Positions 26,873 to 35,197 of a stretch of DNA of 64,000 bases are shown in pieces. Origin of the DNA: Pseudarthrobacter sulfonivorans (GTDB lineage: Bacteria > Actinomycetota > Actinomycetes > Actinomycetales > Micrococcaceae). The first letter of the stretch is position 1. Each line of letters starts with the position of its first letter. Below the pieces are notes generated by a model. The model worked only from the letters and a program-made list of their open reading frames with translations, did not search any database and was not told the origin of the DNA. The stretch covers positions 124,001 to 188,000 of the forward strand of contig NZ_JACXBW010000002.1 of assembly GCF_014712225.1 (NCBI RefSeq), given 5' to 3'. Made by a program: the position numbers and the translations under genes.

Positions 26873-28459
26873 ATGGATAACATTTCACGCAGATCCCTTC
26901 TTTCCGCCGGCCTCGGGGCCGGGCTCGTCGCAGCCCTGCCGGGTGCCGCGTTCGCCACGTCGACCGCCGACGACGCCGGCCTCCGCACCGATCCGTTCAT
27001 GCTCGGTATCGCCTCCGGCGAGCCGTGGCCGGACGGCTTCGTGATCTGGACCCGCCTGGCCGTTGACCCCGTGGCCGATGACGGCCTGGGCGGCATGCCC
27101 GCCCGCAACGTCGCAGTGCGCTGGGAAGTGGCCGAGGACGCGAGCATGCGCAAAGTAGTAGCCCGCGGCGTCGAGCATGCACGGATCGAAACCGCCCACT
27201 CGGTGCACGTGGAGCTGAAGGGACTGCGGCCGGGGCGCGAGTACTTCTACCGGTTCCGCACCGGCAGGCACATCAGCCCGGTGGGCCGCACCCTGACCAG
27301 TCCGGCACCCCACGAGACGCCGGCGGCGCTGGCCATGGCGTTCGCCAGCTGCGCGCAGTACGAGCACGGCTACTTCACCGCCTACTCACGGCTGGCGCAG
27401 GACCACCCGGACCTGGTGCTGCACCTGGGCGACTACCTGTACGAATACAAGAAGGACAGCTACGTCATCGGTGGGGGCAACCCGCGCGACCACGCCGGTC
27501 CGGAGACCGTCAGCCTGGCCGGTTACCGCCAGCGGCACGCACAGTACAAGGCCGACGCCGATCTGCAGGCCGCGCACGCGATCGCGCCCTGGCTGGTGGT
27601 CTGGGATGACCACGAAGTGGACAACAACTGGGCGGACGAGGTCCCGGAAAACCAGGACGCCGGGCAGCTGAACGACACCACCGAGCACTTCCGGCAGCGC
27701 CGGTCCGCCGCGTTCCAGGCGTACTACGAGAACATGCCGCTGCGGGCCTCGTCCGTGCCGGCCGGGTTTGATATGAAGATCTACCGCACCATCCAGTGGG
27801 GCCAGCTCGCCAACTTCCACATGATGGACACCCGGCAGTACCGCGATGACCAGCTCGCCGGCGACGGCTGGAAGAAGAACGTGGCCGAACGCCTGGCCGA
27901 GGACCGCACCATCACCGGCGCCGAGCAGGAGAAGTGGCTGCTGGACGGGTTCAAGAACTCCACGCAGCGCTGGGACATCCTGGGCCAGCAGGTTTTTTAC
28001 ACCGAGCGGGACCGCAACGCCGCGCCCGGGATCGACGACGTGTCCATGGACGGGTGGGACGGCTACGCCGCCTCCCGCCGCCGCATCACCCAGGGCTGGG
28101 TGGACGCGAACGTCCGCAACGCCGTCGTACTCACCGGCGACGTGCACCGCAACTGGGCCAACGACGTCAAGGTCGACTACAAGGACCCCGCCTCCCCCGT
28201 GGTCGGCTCCGAACTCGTGTGCACGTCCATCACCTCCACCGGCAACGGCAACGGCTCAACGGCCGACCCCGTGATGGCCTGGAACCCGCACCTGAAGTTC
28301 TACAACGACAACCGCGGCTACGTGAACACGCGCATTACGAAGGACGCGATGACTGCCGACTTCCGGACGCTGGACTACGTCACGACACCGGGTGCTCCCG
28401 TTTCGACGAAGGCCTCCTTCTCGATCCAGGACGGAGTGCCGGGACTGCAGGCACGGTAG
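26873..28459 (+). CDS. phoD: PhoD-like alkaline phosphatase, Tat-exported
   Basis: A 528-residue secreted phosphodiesterase/alkaline phosphatase of the PhoD family. Tat signal SRRSLLSAG at residues 5-13 followed by a hydrophobic stretch and cleavage near AFA-TS. An N-terminal beta domain (DPFMLGIASGEPWPDGFVIW) precedes the metallophosphatase core, with ASCAQYEHGYF, LHLGDYLYEY, VWDDHEVDNNW and VLTGDVHRNW supplying metal ligands. Expected to release phosphate from organic esters outside the cell when phosphate is scarce. A PHO-box-like repeat upstream supports PhoP control. A strong convergent terminator follows. Confidence 0.95.
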   Translation: MDNISRRSLLSAGLGAGLVAALPGAAFATSTADDAGLRTDPFMLGIASGEPWPDGFVIWTRLAVDPVADDGLGGMPARNVAVRWEVAEDASMRKVVARGVEHARIETAHSVHVELKGLRPGREYFYRFRTGRHISPVGRTLTSPAPHETPAALAMAFASCAQYEHGYFTAYSRLAQDHPDLVLHLGDYLYEYKKDSYVIGGGNPRDHAGPETVSLAGYRQRHAQYKADADLQAAHAIAPWLVVWDDHEVDNNWADEVPENQDAGQLNDTTEHFRQRRSAAFQAYYENMPLRASSVPAGFDMKIYRTIQWGQLANFHMMDTRQYRDDQLAGDGWKKNVAERLAEDRTITGAEQEKWLLDGFKNSTQRWDILGQQVFYTERDRNAAPGIDDVSMDGWDGYAASRRRITQGWVDANVRNAVVLTGDVHRNWANDVKVDYKDPASPVVGSELVCTSITSTGNGNGSTADPVMAWNPHLKFYNDNRGYVNTRITKDAMTADFRTLDYVTTPGAPVSTKASFSIQDGVPGLQAR

Positions 28460-28484
28460 CCGAAGAACCCCTGCGCCAAGGGGG

Positions 28485-28518
28485 CGGACGACGGCGGGCG
28501 CGCACCCGCCGTCGTCCG
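28485..28518. terminator. Convergent terminator (ACGACGGCGG type) between phoD and asnC-type gene
   Basis: 14-bp perfect stem (28485-28498 with 28505-28518), loop of 6. It is one of four hairpins in the window built on the same ACGACGGCGG word. Confidence 0.75.
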
Positions 28519-28540
28519 TTGCGCGTAGCGGCGGGAGCGA

Positions 28541-29545
28541 TCAACTGGCCTTGCTGGCTTCGTCTCCGGGCTGCGGGAGCTTCCCATCGCGGTAGGCAAC
28601 CGTGCTGCGCTTGAAGATCCCGGCGACGAGCGAGAGGTCCACGCCGGTCACGCCGGGGTGCGCCGCGATTCCGTCCATCATCCCGCGCAGCTCGGCGAGG
28701 CTGCGGGTCGCGGTCTGGACGAGGATGCGGCCCGAGACGTTGGCAGCCCAGCGTGTCCCCGGAAGGTCCGCGATGTACCGTCCGGCGGCCTCCAGTGCGC
28801 GGGCCTCGGCGCGTACGGTCAGCAGGCCCTCGACGGGATACCCGAGCGAAGCCGGGTCGAGGACCGCGCGCACGTACACGGCACCGTCGGCGATGAGTGC
28901 CTCGAGCCGCCGGCTCGCGGTCGCCTTGGACACGCCCAGGCCGGCGGCCAGCTCCTCGATGGTAATCCGGCCATTGGTGCGCAGGAGTTCGGCGAAGACA
29001 CGGTTCGGCTCGTCGAGGCGCGACTTCCCCAATTCCGCGTACCGGGTGGCGAAATGCGGGAGCTCGGAGGGGCTGAGCGCCTCGTACTGCTCCGCGGTGA
29101 GGACGTCCGGCCGCCAGCCGGAGACCGTGCGGTAGTACTCGAAGATCGGCTCGAGCGAGAGGTCCCGCACGCCCTCGAGCGCGGCGAGTTCGCCGTACAG
29201 GAACGGGCCCACGGCTTCCTGTTCGAGGAACAGCTCCACGATGCACTCGCTCGCCCCGGACAGCGCGCTGATCCAGTGCGTGTCGGGCCGCTCGGCGAGC
29301 CAGGTCCCGATCGTCGAAACGGCGGACGGCACGGCGGTGACGCGGAGCATGTAGAGGTCCACGGGCGCAAGCGCCGCGGGGCTCGGGAACGACTGCACGC
29401 GCACTTCCCCGGACGCGAGGAGCCTGTTGCCACGGCGGGCCACGGTGCGCTCCTGCTGCCCCAGCACCTCGGCAATAAGCCGCCACGGCGCCCTGCCATT
29501 GCGGATGAGGGCTGCCGCGATCTGGCGGTCGAGGTCGTCGAGCAT
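28541..29545 (-). CDS. Lrp/AsnC-type regulator with two tandem units
   Basis: A 334-residue protein, twice the usual Lrp length. Two helix-turn-helix domains are visible: residues 1-45 (LDDLDRQIAAALIRNG, LIAEVLGQQERTVARRG) and about 180-225 (AELLRTNGRITIEELAAG, LGVSKATASRRLEALI). Each is followed by an AsnC ligand-type alpha/beta segment. It is downstream of, and same strand as, the M20 amidohydrolase and two membrane proteins, but separated from them by a hairpin (29610-29637), so it probably has its own promoter. Likely senses an amino acid or the amidohydrolase product. Confidence 0.9.
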   Translation of the reverse strand: MLDDLDRQIAAALIRNGRAPWRLIAEVLGQQERTVARRGNRLLASGEVRVQSFPSPAALAPVDLYMLRVTAVPSAVSTIGTWLAERPDTHWISALSGASECIVELFLEQEAVGPFLYGELAALEGVRDLSLEPIFEYYRTVSGWRPDVLTAEQYEALSPSELPHFATRYAELGKSRLDEPNRVFAELLRTNGRITIEELAAGLGVSKATASRRLEALIADGAVYVRAVLDPASLGYPVEGLLTVRAEARALEAAGRYIADLPGTRWAANVSGRILVQTATRSLAELRGMMDGIAAHPGVTGVDLSLVAGIFKRSTVAYRDGKLPQPGDEASKAS

Positions 29546-29609
29546 GCGCTTTATCCTTCCATCCCCGGTGGCCTCGCCCCCGGGCAGCCTCCCAGTCTAA
29601 GGCGAACGC

Positions 29610-29637
29610 ACGACGGCGGGTGGGAGCCCGCCGTCGT
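29610..29637 (-). terminator. Hairpin between M20 amidohydrolase and asnC-type gene
   Basis: 11-bp perfect stem (29610-29620 with 29627-29637), loop of 6, again with ACGACGGCGG in the arm. Confidence 0.65.
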
Positions 29638-29644
29638 ACGTTGA

Positions 29645-30892
29645 CTATTTGCCCAGGTACTCGAGCAGCACCGCGAGCGCGGCGCCGGTGCCGTTGACCA
29701 CGGCGAGCTCGGCGTCGGGAGCGAAATGCGGTGAGTGGTTGCCGGCGGGCGCGGCGCCGTCGGCAAACGCCGCGGCGGGGAACGCGCCGAAGGCCCAGAA
29801 GACCACGGGAACGCCGATCGCGTCGCCGAGCCAGCCGGCGTCCTCCGAGCCCATGCCGAGCGGCGCCTCGACGACGGCGTCGGTGCCGAAACCGGCCATC
29901 AGCGCGGCGTTGGCGCGCGCGGTGTGCCCGGCGTCGTTGAAGAGGCGCGGGAACCGGTTGATCTCCACGATCGCGGGCTCGTCGATGCCGGAAGCGGCGG
30001 CCTCGGCGGCGACAATGCGGCGGATCGAGCCCAGGACGTGCGTGCGGACATCCTCATCGGGCGTGCGGACGTTGACGGAGAACTCCGCGGTCTCCGGGAT
30101 GATGTTCTCCTTCAGGCCGGCGTGGAACGTGCCGACCGTCACCACGGCGGGGGTGATCGGCGCGAGTTCGCGCGAGACGATCGTCTGGAGGCGCAGGACC
30201 ATCGAGGCCGCGGCGACGATCGGGTCGAGGGACTTCTCCGGCTGGGACCCGTGGGCCTGGCGGCCGCGGACCGTGATCCGCCACGAGTCGGCGAGGCTCG
30301 CCATGTTCCCGGCGCGCAGCCAGAACTTTCCGGCCTCGACGGGCATGACGTGCTGGGCGAGTACCACCTCGGGGCGCGGCGCGCGGTCCCACAGGCCGTC
30401 GTCGACCATTGCCTTGGCGCCCCACGCCGTCTCCTCGCCGGGCTGGAAGAGAAGCACAACGGTCCCGCGCCACGTGTCCCGGTTCGCCGTGAGGTATGCG
30501 GCCGCGGCGAGGGCGGCCGTGATGTGGGTGTCGTGGCCGCAGCCGTGCATCGTGGGCGCCTCGTTGCCGTCGGGCAGCGTGCCGGTGGCGGTGCTCGCGT
30601 AGTCGAGGCCGGTGTCCTCTGCGATGGGCAGGCCGTCCGTGTCCGCGCGGAAGCCGACCACGGGGCCCTCACCGTTGGTCAGGAGACCGACAACGCCGGT
30701 CCCGCCCGAGCGGAAGTGCTCAATGCCCAGCTCGCTCAGCCTGGCCTCGATCGCTTCGGCGGTCCCGTGCTCGGCCGAGGACAGCTCCGGGGCTCGGTGG
30801 TAGCCCTTGTACATCTCGACGTGCTCGGCGACGAAGCCCGTGGGGACCTCGATGCCTTTGGCGAGGGTGACGGTGGTGGCAGTGTCAGTCAT
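29645..30892 (-). CDS. M20-family amidohydrolase (N-acyl amino acid or peptide hydrolase)
   Basis: A 415-residue zinc-type amidohydrolase of the IAA-amino-acid hydrolase/hippuricase group. The metal site is seen in TMHGCGHDTHITAAL, FQPGEETAWGAKAMVDDG (catalytic Glu) and the C-terminal GNHSPHFAPDAEL. The central dimerisation domain includes GRQAHGSQPEKSLDPI. It is the last gene of an operon that starts with two integral membrane proteins (31681-32415, 30938-31666), so its substrate is probably an imported N-acylated compound. Exact substrate unknown. Confidence 0.93.
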   Translation of the reverse strand: MTDTATTVTLAKGIEVPTGFVAEHVEMYKGYHRAPELSSAEHGTAEAIEARLSELGIEHFRSGGTGVVGLLTNGEGPVVGFRADTDGLPIAEDTGLDYASTATGTLPDGNEAPTMHGCGHDTHITAALAAAAYLTANRDTWRGTVVLLFQPGEETAWGAKAMVDDGLWDRAPRPEVVLAQHVMPVEAGKFWLRAGNMASLADSWRITVRGRQAHGSQPEKSLDPIVAAASMVLRLQTIVSRELAPITPAVVTVGTFHAGLKENIIPETAEFSVNVRTPDEDVRTHVLGSIRRIVAAEAAASGIDEPAIVEINRFPRLFNDAGHTARANAALMAGFGTDAVVEAPLGMGSEDAGWLGDAIGVPVVFWAFGAFPAAAFADGAAPAGNHSPHFAPDAELAVVNGTGAALAVLLEYLGK

Positions 30893-30937
30893 GGTTGCCT
30901 TTCGTGTCAGTCGGGTTCGGGTTCGGTTCGCGGGGGC

Positions 30938-31666
30938 TCAGTGTCCGATGGACGACGGCGCGCCCGCCGCGGACGCGTCGGTGCGCTTCCGCGCGTACCA
31001 CGCGACGATGATCACGGTGACGACCGAGATTGCGGTCGCGTAGTTGGTGAGTGCCGGCGCGACCCGGATCACGCCAAAGACCACGATGGCCGAAATCACC
31101 GCGGCGATGATGGTGGTCCGCACGTTCTTCATCGCCACGACGGCCTGGACCGTCACGGCACCAAAGACGGCCGAGAGGATGTAGAGGCGGGCCACCGCGA
31201 TGAGCCCCGCCGGCAGGAGGCCCAGAAGCCACGTGCCGAGGAAGCCCACGAGGATGATGAGGGTGATGATGTGGACCAACGCCGCACCGATGATCGCGGC
31301 GCCCGCGATGAGTTCGGCCCGGCGCGTGCCCGGCTTCTCCCCGAGATCGGTCTGGGCGATGAGCGCGGACGGGAGCAGCTTGTTGGCGATGTTGCCGATC
31401 ATGAACGCCTGGTACATCGCGGAGCGTCCGAGGATCGGGTAGTACGAGATCGGTTCGACAACGGCGATGATGCCGAACGTCGCGAAGACGATGCCGAACG
31501 AGGTCCACACCTCCTGGCCCGTGATGCCGAGGCCCGTGCCGAATGCGGTGAAGAGCGCGGCGGCGAGGGAGACGAGGAAGCCGAGTCCGAGGGTAATGGG
31601 GCCCCAGATGGACGTGGTGCGCTCGAACTGGGCGAGCCCGTCGAGGGATGCGGTCTTAGAGGACAT
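30938..31666 (-). CDS. Uncharacterised membrane protein, partner of the next gene upstream
   Basis: About 242 residues from ATG 31666 (MSSKTASLDGLAQFERTTSI), with around six hydrophobic helices (for example LGFLVSLAAALFTAFGTGLG, VWTSFGIVFATFGIIAVVEP, GLLPAGLIAVARLYILSAVF). The soluble loop after ANKLLPSALIAQTDLGEKPG is conserved-looking but I do not recognise a named domain. It lies 14 bases after the DUF5058-like gene and 45 bases before the M20 amidohydrolase, so the two membrane proteins probably form one complex. A secondary transporter pair is my inference. Confidence 0.75.
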   Translation of the reverse strand: MSSKTASLDGLAQFERTTSIWGPITLGLGFLVSLAAALFTAFGTGLGITGQEVWTSFGIVFATFGIIAVVEPISYYPILGRSAMYQAFMIGNIANKLLPSALIAQTDLGEKPGTRRAELIAGAAIIGAALVHIITLIILVGFLGTWLLGLLPAGLIAVARLYILSAVFGAVTVQAVVAMKNVRTTIIAAVISAIVVFGVIRVAPALTNYATAISVVTVIIVAWYARKRTDASAAGAPSSIGH

Positions 31667-31680
31667 GCGATTCTCCTGGG

Positions 31681-32415
31681 CTACTTGGCTGTGACAAGGA
31701 AGGCGGCGGCGAGGGCCACGAAGATCGCGATGCCGAGGCCCCACTCCCGCAGCCAGGGCTTGTCGAAGAACTTCGCGGCGGCGATGCACAGGCCCATCAC
31801 TACCGCCGAGACGAGCAGCGTGAGGACATGGACCCCGGACTTGGTGGTCTCAGTGAGCGCGAGTGTGAAGAACGCGGCGAGGATCGCCGCCGTCGGGACC
31901 ACGGTCATGACTGCCGGGTTGACCTTGCGCAGCGTCTTGTCGCCCTTGGCCAGGATGGGGGTGAGGATGAGCGCCGTGAGCATCCACACGAGGCCGCCGA
32001 GGGTCATCGCGGCGAAGCCGATGGCGAAGACCTTCTGGGTGTAGGTGGGGCCGCCGAGCTGCGCGCCCTGCGACTGGGCTGCCAGACCCGCCGCGGCGAC
32101 GTCGAACGCCGCGGAGCCGACGAGGCCGATGCGGGTCAGGACGGCCGGCGTGCTGAAGAGCGGCAGGAGCGAGATCGCGACGAGGGCGACGGCGAGCGAG
32201 GGGCCGATCGCCGCGATGCCGCCGCGGCGGACCGAGCCCAGGACCTGCTGGTCCGTGAGGTTGACCGAGCCGGCGGCCTTGCGGATGGCCCGCAGGTAGA
32301 TGACGGACTGGAGCACGATGACCGCGAAGACGGCCGCCGCGCAGATCCAGAGGACGGGGTGGAAAGACACTGGGCTGATGTCGGTCGAACCCGGGTCGAC
32401 GGCGAAGCGGTGCAT
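31681..32415 (-). CDS. DUF5058-like membrane protein
   Basis: About 244 residues; start taken as ATG 32415 (MHRFAVDPGSTDIS) because AAAGGAG stands about 5 bases before it, whereas a GTG two codons earlier is too close to that site. Around six helices: one near 20-42 (VLWICAAAVFAVIVLQSVIY), then GIAAIGPSLAVALVAISLLP and others. From memory the sequence resembles the family named DUF5058. The first gene of a three-gene operon with a second membrane protein and an M20 amidohydrolase, which suggests uptake of the amidohydrolase substrate by an uncharacterised two-component carrier. Confidence 0.75.
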   Translation of the reverse strand: MHRFAVDPGSTDISPVSFHPVLWICAAAVFAVIVLQSVIYLRAIRKAAGSVNLTDQQVLGSVRRGGIAAIGPSLAVALVAISLLPLFSTPAVLTRIGLVGSAAFDVAAAGLAAQSQGAQLGGPTYTQKVFAIGFAAMTLGGLVWMLTALILTPILAKGDKTLRKVNPAVMTVVPTAAILAAFFTLALTETTKSGVHVLTLLVSAVVMGLCIAAAKFFDKPWLREWGLGIAIFVALAAAFLVTAK

Positions 32416-32473
32416 CCGCACTCCTTTGGGGCTTCATCTCATGGTTCAGGTGTGATGCCGATCTAACCTTGCT

Positions 32474-32487
32474 GTGATCTGCATCAT
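32474..32487. promoter_or_regulatory. Crp-like site ahead of the DUF5058 operon
   Basis: GTGATCTGCATCAT, one mismatch to GTGA-N6-TCAC, 59 bases before the DUF5058-like start. Confidence 0.4.
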
Positions 32488-32900
32488 TGCTGATTTCCTC
32501 CATGGAACGGCATGAGGTGTCCAAAAGTCAAGTATTTTTCTGTTCTTTTGTCGATAAAGACGAAGGGGTGGCTATCTTTCGGCCGGCCGTTCCGTCTTCT
32601 GCGCGGGACGTGGGCTGGCTCCGCCCGAATTACCCGCTGCCCGGCCGACGGGCCAAACGCGCTTCATCAACCGATTTACTTTACGCTTCAATGGACAGGG
32701 TGTAGCATCCGTTCTACGGGCAAAGATGCCCTGACGCTATTGGGGGAAGCGATCATGTCATTCCAACGCTTTCAGCGTGCCGCTTGCCGCTCCTGCGGAC
32801 GGCGCTCCAGGCCCGGTTGCCCTCATTCGGCGTCCATCACCGCACCCACCACGAACGCTTCGCATCGCTCGCTGGTCAGGTGTCCCCTGAAAGGACTCTC
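32488..32900. other. Gene-free stretch between divergent operons
   Basis: About 410 bases. Short open frames exist (for example from the ATG near 32755), but no ribosome site plus family resemblance was seen. It probably holds the promoters of the DUF5058 operon (left) and the TM2-Ltp gene (right). Confidence 0.5.
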
Positions 32901-33827
32901 ATGAGCCAAAACCCCTATGTCGCTCCCCATCCTCCAGCCCCCGGCTACGGGCAAGCGAAGCAGGGCAACAAGTCGTTCGTCGTGACATGGCTGTTGTCCC
33001 TCCTCCTCGGCGTCTTAGGCGTGGACCGGTTCTACCTGGGCAAAGTCGGAACGGGCATTCTCAAGCTCGTCACCCTGGGTGGCATCGGCATCTGGGCCCT
33101 CATCGACCTGATCCTCGTGCTGACCAACAAAACCCGCGATAAACAGGGACTGCCGCTGGAGGGCTACGACAGGCATAAGAAAGTGGCCCTGATCGTTACA
33201 GGCGTGGTCATTCTTCTGAGCATCGTCGTCAACTCAGCCCGTGCCGGTTCAGCTCCCTCGGTTGCGCCCGCTCCTTCCACTCCAAAGGCCTCCGCGACGA
33301 CTCCGAGCGCCACTCCTTCGGCAACACCCACAAAGGATCCTGCCGTTGCAGCGGCTGAGGCAAAAGCCAAAGCTGACGCCGATGCCAAAACCAAGGCAGA
33401 CGCCGATGCTGCCGCCAAAGCCAAGGCCGAAGCGGACGCAGCTGCCAAGGCGAAGGCTGATGCAGATGCGGCTGCGAAGGCTGCGGCAGACGCCGCGGCA
33501 AAGGCTGCTGCTGAGGCCGACGCCGCCGCCAAGAGGGGGACGGTCAGCCAGCAGAATGCCCTGCGGAAAGCTGGTGACTACCTTAAATACACCGCCTTCT
33601 CACGCCCCGGGCTGATCGGACAGCTGGAGTACGAGAAGTATTCAACCGGTGATGCCACCTGGGCGGTGGACCGCGTAGCCGTCGATTGGAACGAGCAGGC
33701 AGCCAAGAAGGCCCAGTCGTATCTCGAGTACAGTTCCTTCTCCCGTTCCGGGCTGGTCGACCAGCTGCTCTTCGAGGGTTATACCCCGGAGCAGGCCGAG
33801 TACGGAGTGAGCAAGACGGGTCTCTAG
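32901..33827 (+). CDS. TM2-domain protein with Ala/Lys/Asp repeat stalk and Ltp-like C-terminal repeats
   Basis: 308 residues from ATG 32901 (MSQNPYVAPHPPAPGYGQ), with GAAAGGAC just upstream. Residues about 25-85 form a TM2 domain (SFVVTWLLSLLLGVLGVDRF-YLGKVGTG-ILKLVTLGGIGIWALIDLI). A further helix at about 95-115 (VALIVTGVVILLSIVVNSA) leads to a Ser/Pro/Thr linker and a strongly repetitive AKADADAAAKAKAEAD stalk (about 145-213). The C-terminus carries two copies of a roughly 45-residue unit, SYLEYSSFSRSGLVDQLLFE being the second. This matches the Ltp/host-surface lipoprotein repeat (PF07553 type) known from superinfection-exclusion lipoproteins. The repeats probably face outward. Confidence 0.88.
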   Translation: MSQNPYVAPHPPAPGYGQAKQGNKSFVVTWLLSLLLGVLGVDRFYLGKVGTGILKLVTLGGIGIWALIDLILVLTNKTRDKQGLPLEGYDRHKKVALIVTGVVILLSIVVNSARAGSAPSVAPAPSTPKASATTPSATPSATPTKDPAVAAAEAKAKADADAKTKADADAAAKAKAEADAAAKAKADADAAAKAAADAAAKAAAEADAAAKRGTVSQQNALRKAGDYLKYTAFSRPGLIGQLEYEKYSTGDATWAVDRVAVDWNEQAAKKAQSYLEYSSFSRSGLVDQLLFEGYTPEQAEYGVSKTGL

Positions 33828-33924
33828 CGGTCGGGTTCGCTCCCATGGGTTGGCAGCGCCGAGCCTCGGCGCCGCCATCCTATCCAGCAATATTCCGCAT
33901 ATTCACACAGTTGAAGGAAATCCC

Positions 33925-34299
33925 TTGGAAGCAGCAGCCGTAACCACCTGGATGTTCGTAGCCGAATGTCCCATTCCCAGCGATGTCGCCGAGCTGATGG
34001 TCCCCGGCGAGCAGCCGGTGGCCGCTTACAAAACCTTTCGCGATAGCGCCATCTTCACGACCAAACGGTTGATTGTGCGTGATGCCCAGGGAATGACCGG
34101 CAAGAAGGTGGAGATCTACTCCCTGCCATACTCCGCCATCAACATGTGGTCCTCGGAGAATGCCGGGACGTTCGACCTTGACGCCGAATTGGAGCTGTGG
34201 ACACGGGCCGGCCACATCAAGATCAAGGTGGGCAAAAAGACGGACATTCGGCGCCTGGACATGCTGATTGCCCATTCGGTACTGGGCACTCTCCACTGA
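33925..34299 (+). CDS. Bacterial PH-domain protein
   Basis: About 124 residues from a TTG at 33925, chosen because GAAGGAAA sits 4 bases before it; earlier in-frame ATGs have no ribosome site. The whole protein matches the bacterial pleckstrin-homology fold (bPH_6 type): AYKTFRDSAIFTTKRLIVRD, then VEIYSLPYSAINMWSSENAG and AELELWTRAGHIKIKVGKKT. Members are soluble ring-forming proteins of unknown role. It lies between the TM2-Ltp gene (97 bases away) and the membrane HNH gene (13 bases away), all on one strand. Confidence 0.85.
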   Translation: MEAAAVTTWMFVAECPIPSDVAELMVPGEQPVAAYKTFRDSAIFTTKRLIVRDAQGMTGKKVEIYSLPYSAINMWSSENAGTFDLDAELELWTRAGHIKIKVGKKTDIRRLDMLIAHSVLGTLH

Positions 34300-34312
34300 T
34301 CGGAATAGGGCA

Positions 34313-34891
34313 ATGCTTGAACTGAAGCGCATCTACTGGACGAGGCAGGCAATCAAATCAGCCTACTTGGCCGCGACAGTCTGGCTCCTCGCGTCAGCCA
34401 TTATGGCGCTGATGCCGGACAAGGGCGCCGCCGTCGAAGGTCAGGGCATTTCCGTGGTCACCGCGACATTGTGGGGAATGTTCGATCGGGTCCTGGGTGC
34501 CGTTGCCGTGCCGGGCGTGTTCGTGGCGGTCCTAGCGATCGTGGCGGTGGTTCTCCGTACCCGGGACCTTCGACGCCGCGACCCGGTCCGCCGTTTCACC
34601 CGCCAGCAGCGCCGCGAGGGCATGAACCGCGCCGGCGGGCAGTGTGAAATGGAAGCAGGTTTCCGCGGGCGGTGTTCCCGCCCCGCCGAGCACGGGGATC
34701 ATTTCTATCCATGGTCCAAGGGCGGGTCCACCAGCCTGCAGAACTTCGTCGCCGCCTGCGCCCGGTGTAATCGGGCGAAGGGCGCCCGGCTTCCTTCGCC
34801 CGGCCAGCAAGCGCGGATAGAACGACGACGGCGGAACTACGTCGCGCCCGACGGTTCGGTTAGCGTCGGCGAACGGCAGCCGCTGCGCTGA
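34313..34891 (+). CDS. Membrane-anchored HNH endonuclease-like protein
   Basis: About 192 residues from ATG 34313 (MLELKRIYWTRQAIKSAYLA). Two N-terminal transmembrane helices (about 17-35 and 63-82, AVPGVFVAVLAIVAVVLRTR) precede a basic linker and an HNH nuclease domain: GGQCEMEAGFRGRCSRPAE, GDHFYPWSKGGSTSLQNFVA, ACARCNRAKGARLPS. The zinc-type cysteines and the catalytic His (EHGDHFYPW) are present. A membrane-tethered DNase is unusual; such a layout suits degradation of entering DNA or envelope-linked DNA processing. The role is inferred. Confidence 0.88.
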   Translation: MLELKRIYWTRQAIKSAYLAATVWLLASAIMALMPDKGAAVEGQGISVVTATLWGMFDRVLGAVAVPGVFVAVLAIVAVVLRTRDLRRRDPVRRFTRQQRREGMNRAGGQCEMEAGFRGRCSRPAEHGDHFYPWSKGGSTSLQNFVAACARCNRAKGARLPSPGQQARIERRRRNYVAPDGSVSVGERQPLR

Positions 34892-35028
34892 CCGCCCCGC
34901 TGCCACCGCGCCGCACGCTTGAACTCTTCCGTGCGGGCGTCCTGCACCCACATCTGAAACTGCCGAAGGCCACGCTCGCGCATTGCGATCCTGTGCCGTG
35001 CAACGCGACCCCTAACACCCATAGTCAA
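34837..35028 (-). pseudogene. Truncated MazE-like antitoxin (DUF3018 type)
   Basis: A 63-codon reading whose first ~43 residues (34900-35028: RGRVARHRIAMRERGLRQFQ, WVQDARTEEFKRAARWQ) match the N-terminal DNA-binding half of DUF3018 MazE-family antitoxins. After that the frame runs into sequence antisense to the end of the HNH gene and loses all similarity. No toxin gene follows on the minus strand. It looks like the stump of a toxin-antitoxin pair lost when the neighbouring gene was joined. Confidence 0.65.
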
Positions 35029-35081
35029 GTGTTACAGGCAACGGCGGAGGTCGCACCGAAGTGTCGTCGGGCATCCCTCGA

Positions 35082-35156
35082 GTGAGAAAGCGTTCCCCGA
35101 AAAGCCGCATTAAGTGAGAGAGCGTCCGGGGAAAACCCGCATTAAGTGAGAGAGTG
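35082..35156. repeat. Array of 32-bp units (GTGAGAGAGCGT...CGCATTAA)
   Basis: Two full 32-bp units (35082-35113, 35114-35145) and the first part of a third from 35146. Each runs from GTGAGA(A/G)AGCGT through an A-rich centre to CGCATTAA. The same unit occurs at 63641-63672, so it is a dispersed element of this genome. Confidence 0.88.
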
Positions 35157-35197
35157 TTCTCCGGGGTTCGACGGGCTCAACCATTGGCACCGGACCG

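Noticed and set aside
29735-32044. 769-codon plus-strand open frame across the M20 and membrane-protein genes
   Set aside because: Antisense artefact of GC-rich codons. The product is Arg/Asp/Gly-rich without hydrophobic core, while the minus-strand genes have clear motifs and ribosome sites.
33337-33540. Repetitive GC-rich DNA that could be taken as a satellite repeat
   Set aside because: It is the in-frame coding sequence of the Ala/Lys/Asp stalk of the TM2-Ltp protein.
35082-35156. 32-bp units considered as CRISPR repeats
   Set aside because: Units are directly adjacent without spacers and no cas genes are present.
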